Source: CBDCYN01 sp965224205
Lineage (GTDB): Bacteria; Planctomycetota; Phycisphaerae; Phycisphaerales; Phycisphaeraceae
DNA length: 64,000 nucleotides
NCBI GenBank assembly: GCA_965224205.1
Contig: CBDCYN010000032.1
Location: 124,001-188,000 of the forward strand
Direction of reading: 5' to 3'
Positions within the stretch are counted from its first letter, which is position 1. Every line of letters begins with the position of its first letter. The position numbers and the translations under genes were made by a program. This document shows, one piece after another, positions 37,101 through 44,478 of this stretch. Below the pieces are notes generated by a model that saw only the letters and a list, made by a program, of their open reading frames with translations, did not search any database and was not told where the DNA came from.

Positions 37101-39542
37101 CTTGTCATCCAGGTGCTCCATGGCGTACCAGTGACGCTGGTTGTACGTCATGGACTCGTACTTGCGACCGGCTTGATCGCTGCTGAGACCCGCGCGGACC
37201 ATCAGGTCATCGACGATCCAGCGTTGGCCGTCTTCAGCGAGGTTGCTGTGGCAGGCGAGGCAGCCGACGCTGTTGAATAACTCTCGACCGGCTTTGGCGT
37301 CGCCTGGCGTGTCCGGCGGGGGTTCGGGGGCATAAACCGGCGTGGCCTCATCCTGCCCGGTGTAGTAATCCGGCTGCGGGTCCGCGTTGAGCAGGTAGTG
37401 CGTCATCGCCGCGACCTCGGTGCGGGTGCGCAGGATGTCGACCGGTGATGAGTTGTTCTCGAGCATGAAGTAGTGCGGCATCTTGGCCGTGGGGCGCAGC
37501 GCCTTGGGCGACCAGATCCACGATGCCATCAGCTGCGGCGACAGCTTGTGCTTGACGTGCACCAGGCTCGGCCCGGCTTTTTTGATGTCTGGGTCGTCTT
37601 CGAGGATACCCGCCGCGTGGCAGTTGATGCAGCCGAGCTGGGCGAAGAGCTGGCGGCCTTCGAACAGACGCGGCGCTTCGTGCTGGATGTCGAATACCTC
37701 CGTGTGGCACTTGATGCAGCTGGACTCGACGTACCGAAGCTTGTGCATCGGTTTTTCCCAGTGCATGAAGTGGACGTGGTGCCAGTGGTACTTCTTGGCC
37801 CAATAGTCCGCCTGGCGGATGGCGGTGGCGTCTTGCCCTTCCGTCAGCGGTGTGTAGGCCACGGTGGCCGCGGCGGCTTCGTGTACCGGGGCGAACGGGG
37901 CGGGCGAACCCGGCTCGGTGAGCTTCACGTCGTCGTGGGTGTAACGTGACCCGTCGTGGCTGGCTGTGGATGCACGGTGGCTATCCTTCGAGGCGATGAC
38001 AACTGCTTCGTAGGTGAGCGATTCATCCGCGGCGGCCACCGCCGCAGGGGAGGGAACCTGGCCATGGTCGTGCGTATCGTGGCCGTGATCTTGCGACAAC
38101 AAGAACGTGGGAACCGTTGCGCCGGTCTCGGCGTCGACCCAGATGTCGCGCGGGCTGTGGACGGTATACTCGAACTGCGTTTCCTGCCCCGACCCCTCGT
38201 GGCACGAGGTGCAGCCCATGGTCTTCATCGGGTGGGCCGAGTCGGCATCGACGAACAGGTCCAGCCGGGGGTGGGCCATCAGGACCGGGTTATCGCTAAG
38301 CAGGGGCAGACCCCGGTCGGAGCGGTACCCGTTGAATCGCGCGATCAGTTCGCTGCGGTACAGATCACAAAGGTCGCGGAACGATTCAACCCCGATCGCG
38401 GTGCGTAGCGCCGTTTTGAGGTCGAGGAGGTAGTGCGCCATCGGCTCATACAGGCGGGTCCGCAGGCCGGTGTCGGACTCGTCACGGGCGATGCGGGTGA
38501 ACTCCGCGTCGAGCTGGTCGAATGAGTCCAGCGGCTTCTTGCCCGCGTCGACGCGGATCTCGTTGATCGCTTCAAATGTTTGCGTTTGGAATTGATGCAG
38601 CTGATCTTCTAGCCCGGCGGCTTCGGCGGCGCGGCCCCAGAAGTCGATCATGACCACAGGGTGGTTGATCGAATTAATATCCTGGCCTTCGAACGTGGCG
38701 ACCTGCCGCTCGATGAACAATAGCAGGTTGTTTTCTTCGTAGGCCGGCTGATCGATGTTGACGTGGCAGGTGTTGCAGCGGTCGATGGTTTCGACGGTCA
38801 GGAAGTTCAGGTCGGTGCGGATGTCGGGCACGACCACCTGCTGGACCTTCTCGGTGGGGTTGAACCAGTCGAGCAAGGGGGCGTCGCGGATGATCTTGCC
38901 GATCTTCGCCGGCCCCGTTGGATTGAGGGTTTCGAGCTTCTCTTCGAGCGTGTTGGCGGTGCGGCTTAGCTCGTCGATCCTCTTCTGGATCGCCTTGACC
39001 TGGTCTCGGTGTTTACTGAGCTGGCGGGTTAACTCATTAATTTTCAAATCGTAAGACACGAGTGTGGCGGCTTTGCCTTGATAGTCGGCTTCGATCTGCG
39101 CTAACCTCTCATGCAGCTGTTTGACCTGCGGGGAATCTTCGCCGCTTGCCAATATGGCGCGTTCGATCTGCTGGGTGAGCGGGCCGATCTGCCCCTTGAC
39201 GGTCGCGGCCGGCAGCTCTAACCGGCTCTTTTCTTCCCTTAGATCCGTGATCTGTTGTTCGAGTTGCTGGATCTGGTCGTGAGGCATGGACGCCTCGAGC
39301 TTGTCGATCTGCCGCAGCAGGTCGGTGATCTCTCGCTGCTGATCGGCGGTCACGGCTTGAGCCTGGGCGTCGCGGGTCATCGCCACCGCCCAGACGCGGG
39401 CTTGACGCTGGTACTTCCGCCAGCCCTTGTTGTGATCCGCCAACACAAGCCAGACGGTCGAGACCAGCAATACGACCGCTGACGCCGCGAAGACCCGGTT
39501 GAGGGTACGGATATTCCAAGCCGTCTCGGTGGGTACGGGCAT
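34149..39542 (-). CDS. Octaheme cytochrome c / cupredoxin giant protein
   Basis: The 1797-residue protein starts with one membrane anchor (about residues 17-35) and a long coiled coil (about 60-210). Eight CxxCH haem c motifs follow: CNTCH (256), CTSCH (444), CIKCH (609), CINCH (637), CLACH (761), CSGCH (942), CYGCH (1129) and CYQCH (1332). An extremely acidic Glu/Asp/Tyr/Gly stretch lies at about 1365-1410. The last 210 residues (about 1590-1797) are a cupredoxin-like domain with NSDNTLHNVDMK and FKCAVHPWMGAIVHVVDHP, paralogous to the next gene. It lies first in the oxidase operon, so it is probably the electron donor to CuA of CtaC, which lacks a haem domain. Domain order and size are unlike any standard oxidase donor I know. 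Confidence 0.88.
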   Translation of the reverse strand: MPVPTETAWNIRTLNRVFAASAVVLLVSTVWLVLADHNKGWRKYQRQARVWAVAMTRDAQAQAVTADQQREITDLLRQIDKLEASMPHDQIQQLEQQITDLREEKSRLELPAATVKGQIGPLTQQIERAILASGEDSPQVKQLHERLAQIEADYQGKAATLVSYDLKINELTRQLSKHRDQVKAIQKRIDELSRTANTLEEKLETLNPTGPAKIGKIIRDAPLLDWFNPTEKVQQVVVPDIRTDLNFLTVETIDRCNTCHVNIDQPAYEENNLLLFIERQVATFEGQDINSINHPVVMIDFWGRAAEAAGLEDQLHQFQTQTFEAINEIRVDAGKKPLDSFDQLDAEFTRIARDESDTGLRTRLYEPMAHYLLDLKTALRTAIGVESFRDLCDLYRSELIARFNGYRSDRGLPLLSDNPVLMAHPRLDLFVDADSAHPMKTMGCTSCHEGSGQETQFEYTVHSPRDIWVDAETGATVPTFLLSQDHGHDTHDHGQVPSPAAVAAADESLTYEAVVIASKDSHRASTASHDGSRYTHDDVKLTEPGSPAPFAPVHEAAAATVAYTPLTEGQDATAIRQADYWAKKYHWHHVHFMHWEKPMHKLRYVESSCIKCHTEVFDIQHEAPRLFEGRQLFAQLGCINCHAAGILEDDPDIKKAGPSLVHVKHKLSPQLMASWIWSPKALRPTAKMPHYFMLENNSSPVDILRTRTEVAAMTHYLLNADPQPDYYTGQDEATPVYAPEPPPDTPGDAKAGRELFNSVGCLACHSNLAEDGQRWIVDDLMVRAGLSSDQAGRKYESMTYNQRHWYAMEHLDDKLERTGPELSAVGTKLKAGRTQEQARAWLYDWLRNPRHYSSYTVMPSFRLTEQEANDMTAYLLSLERPGYEPDDFLNLDEPAKAMLQELVAYLNAPRSTMEMAQKEAQQMPAADQLMFLGKKMIGHYGCSGCHLINGFEGATPIGTDFNDWGIEDPHKLDFGYFDHAFDQQREQPITVWKTAHEGLKADATHYTHRSEAIEPVTIQWEHVGAERRPWLYHKLHNPRVYDRGRVAFDGKLDEAGDARALGTGFSVGKPYDKLKMPKFFLADDQVQALVTFVTSIRKPLVSPSIQAATMDDVAVRVTRGRQIATLYNCYGCHNIEGNEPRVWESFEVFNDDGSFNYENLNNAPPRLIGQGSKTQPPWLYHFLGEVEPLRPWLKIRMPSFPLDHGHTETLVDYFAGHSQLMARRLADHLEPIKVYVEANPEDPDWFDRPALAGSVEKIQQFALTAELARARDFDPRQSTVDDRRATWARLLKETKFLQEVNDVAYPYVPTPKPNPDPHRFARGKALFNELRCYQCHALGDEDQLLELWKLDNPDVGLEVFEDEDEEGEVYGYDDEYGDEEEEDYGYGDEEDGYGDDEGYGDDEEEAEVPAGPVYSAPNLSLSADRLQWSWFDAWLQEPNTMQPGTKMPQWFPDGHSAFRMYPKQVKGQVESMYGYSGSQQRQYLMEYVYAAGLRSYTPDAERLMGIEPEEIELEPLPRPVESKVTEDADPASGQESSSSDGQQPADESSGSAADEGDADPPVVAPPVVIEMHDDPSVAYEGGGSGRVIGVATFEGKRPRRKPVRMGADAYCEKFHKKGERVLSDELIVSDDQQIANVFVYVKSGLSGGAAAPSEAAVLDQIGCVYKPHVLGVVAGQPLKILNSDNTLHNVDMKSSNNGSFNEGMPVKGMVLDKVLSKPELGIPFKCAVHPWMGAIVHVVDHPYFAVTNDQGQFEIKGLPPGTYTLEAVHESKKIDPVTFEVTIEADTSHRVDVAVGG

Positions 39543-40110
39543 TCGCTACTCGCTATGGGATCATCAGCAGAAGGTCAAAACCACGGCTGCGTGAGTCCAA
39601 AATGAGCCGGATTGATTGGTTTGTGTCCGCTCGAGCCCAGCGGGCTGTCGGCGTCCGCCGAGACAGCCCACCCCGCGTGGTCCCCGACCATTCCTGGGCT
39701 GACGCCGCGGGTTCATTGAGCACGGTTCCGTTGATTCATAAATAGGGCTGACGAGCGATCATGGGTTTCGTTCATCGGTCGACCCCGTCTCTGGGCCTGG
39801 TTCATCCATGTTACGGGGCGCTATCCCATGCCGTGTAAAACATTTGAAAACAGTCATCCAATGCACACCTTCATCGGGCGGTTCACAACTCGATCTGTAA
39901 TTTCACCCTACGGTCATCTTGTACTTTTTTTCCTACCACCACGCAACAGGGCCCACGGCGGTATGGTACCGGTATATGCCCCAGAGGACGATTAAACACC
40001 TTTCGTCCATCGGGTATAAAGGCCACCGTCACGCCTACCACGACCATGAGACCTTATCGGGCGCATACCGTGAACCTGACGACGACCGGTACTCTTTTAA
40101 AGGGAAAATT
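39543..40110. other. 570-bp spacer with competing hairpins
   Basis: This divergent spacer between the giant cytochrome and the carbonic anhydrase contains no gene. At 39634-39669 there are two mutually exclusive stems: AGCCC (39634-39638) with GGGCT (39642-39646), or GGGCTGTC (39642-39649) with GACAGCCC (39662-39669). In-frame codons upstream of 40111 have no protein character. Confidence 0.4.
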
Positions 40111-41190
40111 ATGAACCAACGCGAACCCCAAACAGACACATCGGCGAGCATCTCGGGGGTTGTGTACGGCGCCAGGCACGCTTGCGGTGCACTCGGCGAA
40201 GGGTCCACCCCCCGAACCGGTTGCGAGATTCAGCTCTATAACGCCTGTGAGCTAGTGGGTTCGCGGCGGACGGACGCGGTGGGCCAATATCAGTTCAATC
40301 ACCTGATCCCGGGGCCTTATGTCGTCCGCCAAAAGGTTGAGCCCGGTTGGACTCAGACCTTCCCCGGTTTCCAGACCCGCTTCACCGCAGGCTGCGTCAC
40401 CGACCTGAACTGGGGCTACTCGCAAGCCGGAAGGGTGCCCCCGCAACATTGGCCCACCATCGCCCCCGACGCCGCCGGTGATTTCCAATCACCCGTGGCG
40501 ATCCCCGGTGGTGTGGCCACGGACCTCCGCGACGTGTTGGAGATCCACTACCGCCCGGTGGCCACGGAGAAGATCATGAACGACGGCCACACGATCCAGG
40601 TCAGGTACCCCACGTCGGCGGCGAACTACGTCCAAGCCGGGGGCGAAAAGTTCGAGTTCGAGCAGTTTCACTTCCACACGCCAGCTGAACACTTGATCGA
40701 CGCGATGCTTGCGGACATGGAGCTGCACCTGGTGCATCGGCATGCCGACGGAGGCCTGGTAGTCATTGGTGTGTTGCTCCAAGCGGTGGGGGAGCGCGAC
40801 CACCCAGCGTTGGGCCCGGTGTTCAGCAGCCTGTCGGGATTGCGTCACCGCGGCGACGAAGGGACCCTGCCGTTGGACATCGACGCCGGCGCTCTATTGC
40901 CCGCGACGCTCACCGGTTTCTTCTACACAGGATCACTCACGACGCCCCCCGCGTCCCAATCGGTCAGCTGGTTTGTGCTCGAGACCCCGGTAGCGATCTC
41001 ACAACGGCAGCTGGCTGCGTACCAAGCGATCGGCGACCTCAATGACTTCAACCCCGGCAACCGACCGGTGCAGCCGCTCAACGGGCGCCGTTTCAACGAG
41101 ATCAACCACGAAATCTCGCTTCGCGAGGGTCAGCACGTCACCGCGGATTTTGTCAATGTCGAAACCGATCAAGGACAGGGCCGTGGCTAA
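40111..41190 (+). CDS. Alpha-type carbonic anhydrase with N-terminal SdrD/Cna-B-like domain
   Basis: The 359-residue protein has an N-terminal region (about residues 10-95) like an SdrD/Cna-B adhesin module: GCEIQLYNACELVGSRRTDA, then YQFNHLIPGPYVVRQ. The C-terminal part is an alpha-carbonic anhydrase: FQSPVAIP, zinc histidines in QFHFHTPAEHLID and LHLVHRHADG, the GFFYTGSLTTPP motif, and NGRRF near the end. The enzyme hydrates CO2. Such enzymes are normally exported, yet no signal peptide follows ATG 40111 (which has an aaaggga ribosome-site-like sequence); an upstream in-frame start at 39919 does not supply one either. Confidence 0.85.
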   Translation: MNQREPQTDTSASISGVVYGARHACGALGEGSTPRTGCEIQLYNACELVGSRRTDAVGQYQFNHLIPGPYVVRQKVEPGWTQTFPGFQTRFTAGCVTDLNWGYSQAGRVPPQHWPTIAPDAAGDFQSPVAIPGGVATDLRDVLEIHYRPVATEKIMNDGHTIQVRYPTSAANYVQAGGEKFEFEQFHFHTPAEHLIDAMLADMELHLVHRHADGGLVVIGVLLQAVGERDHPALGPVFSSLSGLRHRGDEGTLPLDIDAGALLPATLTGFFYTGSLTTPPASQSVSWFVLETPVAISQRQLAAYQAIGDLNDFNPGNRPVQPLNGRRFNEINHEISLREGQHVTADFVNVETDQGQGRG

Positions 41191-41207
41191 AATCGCTAGA
41201 CCGTCCT

Positions 41208-41230
41208 TAGCCCTGTAGAGGTTAAGGATG
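41208..41230 (+). repeat. Dispersed repeat R3
   Basis: The sequence gccctgtagaggttaaggat g matches the right arm of the 13749-13874 element read on the minus strand (gccctgtagaggtaaggatg), with one extra t. A fragment also occurs near 15250. It lies immediately before an R1 copy. Confidence 0.45.
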
Positions 41231-41235
41231 AGGAA

Positions 41236-41340
41236 AGTATACGCATCGCGTATCAAAGTACCGCGTCGAGTATGCGTTGGATACCGAACCCTCCCCTGCC
41301 GCGTACATGAATCACGCCGTATTTTCATCCGGGATCGGTA
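41236..41340 (-). repeat. Dispersed repeat R1, copy D
   Basis: On the minus strand it starts cgatcccggatgaaaatacg and ends gacgcggtactttgatacgc gatgcgtatact. The 3' half can fold: gta/tac and cgc/gcg pair around ctttga, and ATACGCAT pairs with ATGCGT. It lies downstream of the isc operon, between convergent genes. Together with R3 it fills most of the 350-bp gap to erpA; the rest shows nothing recognisable. Confidence 0.6.
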
Positions 41341-41541
41341 TATCTGCCCCTTGACACCCTCAGCTGCGGGCAGGTTGCCCACAGCTACCCCCCCTTCGCC
41401 AATAATCGTCCCTTACCCGTGCAGGACACCCGAAACCTTAAGAGCAATCCCTCGCAGCGCGCCTTGCCTCTTTTCGGATTGCTGATCGGAGTTCACGCCA
41501 CGCCGGTCTTCCGCGGCCGCGACCAGCCTTGATCGCCCGCG

Positions 41542-41874
41542 TTAAGCGCTAAACGAGCTACCGCAGCCGCAGTTCGACGTGGCGTTGGGGTTGTTGAACA
41601 CAAACCCCCGGCCCATGATCTCGTCTTTGAAGTCGATCTTGGTGCCGTTGAGGTATAGGTAGCTCTTGGGGTCGCACACGACCTTAACCCCGTGATGCTC
41701 GAACGTCTCGTCGGTGTCGCGGTGCTGCTCGGTGAGGTCTAGCAGGTAGCTGAACCCGGAGCAGCCCCCGCCCTTGACGCCCACCCGCAGGCGGACGTTC
41801 TCGGCGTCGAGCTCCTGCTGATCAATAATCGTTTTGATCTCACGGGCAGCGGTTTCGGTTAATTCAATCGCCAT
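41542..41874 (-). CDS. erpA: A-type Fe-S carrier (IscA/ErpA)
   Basis: The 110-residue protein matches A-type carriers that pass Fe-S clusters from IscU to target enzymes. The three cysteines are present in LRVGVKGGGCSGFSYLLDL and the C-terminal SNCGCGSSF, with the usual GRGFVFNNPNA before them. I cannot separate IscA from ErpA by sequence alone. It is the last gene of the iscR-iscS-iscU-erpA operon, 170 bp after iscU. Confidence 0.9.
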   Translation of the reverse strand: MAIELTETAAREIKTIIDQQELDAENVRLRVGVKGGGCSGFSYLLDLTEQHRDTDETFEHHGVKVVCDPKSYLYLNGTKIDFKDEIMGRGFVFNNPNATSNCGCGSSFSA

Positions 41875-42044
41875 GTTTTGATCTCCTGTGTACCCATCGG
41901 GTGATTACCCTTGTTCTATTTCGTGAAGTTCTCAGCCGTGGTTCCCACGCCCACCGTCCCGGGGGGCTGCCTCATGGCTGTCCCCGCTGGCTCTTTATCG
42001 GCATATCGGCGGGGGTGGCCGTCGCCTTTGGCCCGACAGCGGGT

Positions 42045-42482
42045 TTATGCGGACGAGCCCGCCTCCACACCCTGCTCGACGGTGTTTCCATCCGAGTCCT
42101 GTTTCTTCTTGTAGTCGGCGATGGCGCTGCGGATCGCGTCCTCAGCGAGCACCGAGCAGTGGATCTTCACCGGCGGCAGGGACAGTTCGTTGACGATGTC
42201 GGTGTTCTTGATCTCCAACGCCTCGTCGACGGTCTTGCCCTTGACCCACTCGGTGGCCAGGCTCGACGAGGCGATCGCCGACCCGCAGCCGAAGGTCTTG
42301 AACTTCGCGTCCTTGATCATTCCGGTCTTATCGTCGACCTCGATCTGCAGCTTCATCACGTCCCCGCATTCGGGGGCCCCGACGATGCCGGTGCCGACGT
42401 TGGGGGCACTTTTGTCGAAGCTGCCGATATTGCGTGGGTTTTCGTAGTGGTCAATGACTTTGTCGCTGTATGCCATAGCCAA
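42045..42482 (-). CDS. iscU: Fe-S scaffold protein IscU
   Basis: The 145-residue scaffold begins MAYSDKVIDHYENPRNIGSF. Cluster ligands are Cys in PECGDVMKLQI, Cys in FKTFGCGSAIASSSL and Cys in VKIHCSVLAEDAI. The chaperone recognition motif LPPVK is intact, although no hscA or hscB gene is nearby. A C-terminal extension of about 18 polar residues is unusual. It sits 76 bp after iscS. Confidence 0.94.
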   Translation of the reverse strand: MAMAYSDKVIDHYENPRNIGSFDKSAPNVGTGIVGAPECGDVMKLQIEVDDKTGMIKDAKFKTFGCGSAIASSSLATEWVKGKTVDEALEIKNTDIVNELSLPPVKIHCSVLAEDAIRSAIADYKKKQDSDGNTVEQGVEAGSSA

Positions 42483-42558
42483 GCTCCTTCATATTTCTAA
42501 ACGTTTTGGTCCGTTCTTCGGTTCGATTCCATCGGCTGTCAGTTGCCGCCGTCATGGG

Positions 42559-43779
42559 TCAGTGCGCCGCCCACTCGACCGTCGCTAGGTCGATGCCCTC
42601 TTGAGCCATCTCGTAAAGCGGGCTCATGTCGCGCAGCTTGCGGACACCTTTGATAACTTTCTCGATCGTGTAGTCGATCTCCTGTTCGGTTGTGAACCGG
42701 CCCAGGCCGAAGCGGATCGAGCTGTGGGCCAGCTCGTCTCCCAGGCCTAGGCTCTTGAGCACGTAACTGGGCTCGAGGCTAGCACTGGTGCACGCCGACC
42801 CGGAGCTGACCGCGATTTCTTTGATCGCCATCATCATGCTCTCGCCCTCGACATACGGGAAGCTGATGTTCGTGGTCTGAGGAATCCGCATTTCGGGGTG
42901 CCCGTTGACCGCGACCTCGTCGAGCTGGGTCGTGATCTCGTTTTCAAGCTTGTCGCGTAGGGCCTTGAGCCGCGGGCCTTCGGTGGCCATCTCTTGGCCG
43001 CAAAGCTCGGCGGCTTGGCCCATACCCGCGATCCCCGGCACGTTGAGGGTGCCCGACCGCATCCCGCGTTCGTGGCCGCCGCCGTCGATGATCGGCGCTA
43101 ACCGCACACGCGGCTTGCGGCGTCGTACATACAGGCAACCCACGCCCTTGGGGCCGTAGATCTTGTGAGCAGAGGCTGATAGAAGGTCGACCCCGGCGGC
43201 CTCGACGTCGACGGGGATCTTCCCAAACGCTTGGGTAGCGTCGGTGTGGAAGATCACGCCTTTTTCCTTGCAGACCTTGCCGATCTGTGGGATCTCGTTG
43301 ACCGTGCCGATCTCATTGTTGGCCCACATGATCGACACCAGGATCGTGTCGTCACGGATCGCCTCGGCGACTTGGTCAGCACGGATGATCCCGTCGCTGC
43401 CCGGCTCGAGCCACGTGACCTCGAATCCTTGACGTTGCAATCGTTTACACGGGTCGATCACAGCCTTGTGCTCGTGCAACGCGGTGATGATGTGCTTGCC
43501 CTTCTCCTGGTACATTTCCGCGGCGCCTTTGATGGCCAGGTTGTTGGATTCGGTCGCCCCGGAGGTCCAGATGATCTCTTTGGACCCGGCCCCGATCAGC
43601 TGTGCCACCTGCTGGCGGGCCTTGTCGACGGCTTCCTCGGCTGCCCACCCGAATTGATGATTACGGCTGGCGGCGTTGCCGAATTTTTCTTTGAAATAGG
43701 GCAGCATCGCCTCGAGCACGCGCGGGTCGACCGGGGTCGTGGCGTTGTGGTCTAAGTAAATGGGAAACTTCAGTGCCAT
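42559..43779 (-). CDS. iscS: Cysteine desulfurase IscS
   Basis: The 406-residue PLP enzyme takes sulfur from cysteine for Fe-S assembly and tRNA thiolation. It starts with LDHNATTPVDPRVLEAMLPY and carries ATESNNLAIKG, the PLP lysine in LSASAHKIYGPKGVG, and the active-site cysteine on the mobile loop in SSGSACTSASLEPSYVL. Length and loop are those of group I (IscS/NifS). It follows iscR by 81 bp in the same operon. Confidence 0.94.
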   Translation of the reverse strand: MALKFPIYLDHNATTPVDPRVLEAMLPYFKEKFGNAASRNHQFGWAAEEAVDKARQQVAQLIGAGSKEIIWTSGATESNNLAIKGAAEMYQEKGKHIITALHEHKAVIDPCKRLQRQGFEVTWLEPGSDGIIRADQVAEAIRDDTILVSIMWANNEIGTVNEIPQIGKVCKEKGVIFHTDATQAFGKIPVDVEAAGVDLLSASAHKIYGPKGVGCLYVRRRKPRVRLAPIIDGGGHERGMRSGTLNVPGIAGMGQAAELCGQEMATEGPRLKALRDKLENEITTQLDEVAVNGHPEMRIPQTTNISFPYVEGESMMMAIKEIAVSSGSACTSASLEPSYVLKSLGLGDELAHSSIRFGLGRFTTEQEIDYTIEKVIKGVRKLRDMSPLYEMAQEGIDLATVEWAAH

Positions 43780-43860
43780 TTCGGCGATCTCCTGGTTATT
43801 GATTCGTCACCAGGGTCACGATCTGTGACCAAGGGTTGGCGTTATGTCCGTCCATATCTT

Positions 43861-44316
43861 TCACGCCCCGACCTGCTCGACCGGGACGTCGACTTCTGAT
43901 TCAATCAAATCCGCGAGCGTCACGTCGCTAAAAAACCCCGTGATCCGGTCATGGAGTCTGCGGATCGGGTTGCGGATCGGGCATACCTCCGAGATCGGGC
44001 AGCCCTTGTCCTCATAAACAGGCCGATCGGCACACTGCACCAAGCGGATCGGCCCCTCTACCGCTTGGATGACCTCCAACAGAGTGATGCGGTCCGCTTC
44101 CTGAGCCAACGCATACCCACCTTGTGCCCCCCGCGTCGAGTTGACGATCCCCGCTCGGGTTAGATCCTTGAGCAGGTTCATGAGCATCGGCAGGGGCAAC
44201 CCAAACTGCTCGGCGATCTGCCGGGCACTGGCCGCCGCTTGATTCTCGCCATGCCGCTGACCTAAAAAAGCCAACGCGACCAGGGCATAATCGATCTTGC
44301 GAGTCAGGCTCAGCAT
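43861..44316 (-). CDS. iscR: Rrf2-family regulator, IscR-like
   Basis: The 151-residue protein has the Rrf2 winged helix (MLSLTRKIDYALVALAFLGQ, then TRGAQGGYALAQEADRITLL) and three cysteines, spaced as in CADRPVYEDKGCPISEVCPI, that can hold a 2Fe-2S cluster. IscR senses cluster status and represses the isc operon. Its position as the first gene of iscR-iscS-iscU-erpA and the dyad over its promoter (44365-44395) support this. The spacing of the last Cys differs a little from E. coli IscR. Confidence 0.9.
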   Translation of the reverse strand: MLSLTRKIDYALVALAFLGQRHGENQAAASARQIAEQFGLPLPMLMNLLKDLTRAGIVNSTRGAQGGYALAQEADRITLLEVIQAVEGPIRLVQCADRPVYEDKGCPISEVCPIRNPIRRLHDRITGFFSDVTLADLIESEVDVPVEQVGA

Positions 44317-44366
44317 CTAACATCACCATTCGGCCCTTTATCGGGCCTCAATAACGATTCGTCGAT

Positions 44367-44395
44367 ATATTAGCACTAAAATGATACGATATCAA
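44367..44395 (-). promoter_or_regulatory. Sigma70-like promoter of the isc operon
   Basis: Read on the minus strand, TTGATA (44395-44390) and TAATAT (44372-44367) are separated by exactly 17 bp, near-ideal for sigma70-type recognition. The region is AT-rich in a GC-rich genome. A loose dyad with CGATAT ends covers the same bases and could be the IscR operator, although its match to the E. coli type 1 consensus is poor. A GGCCC/GGGCC hairpin (44332-44347) lies in the leader. Confidence 0.6.
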
Positions 44396-44478
44396 ATCCC
44401 GCCTGGTTCGCGTGCGGGGCGGTTCTAGCTGCGTTATGATCGCAGTTTTCGGTTTTCTAACGGAAATGAGGTACAGAC

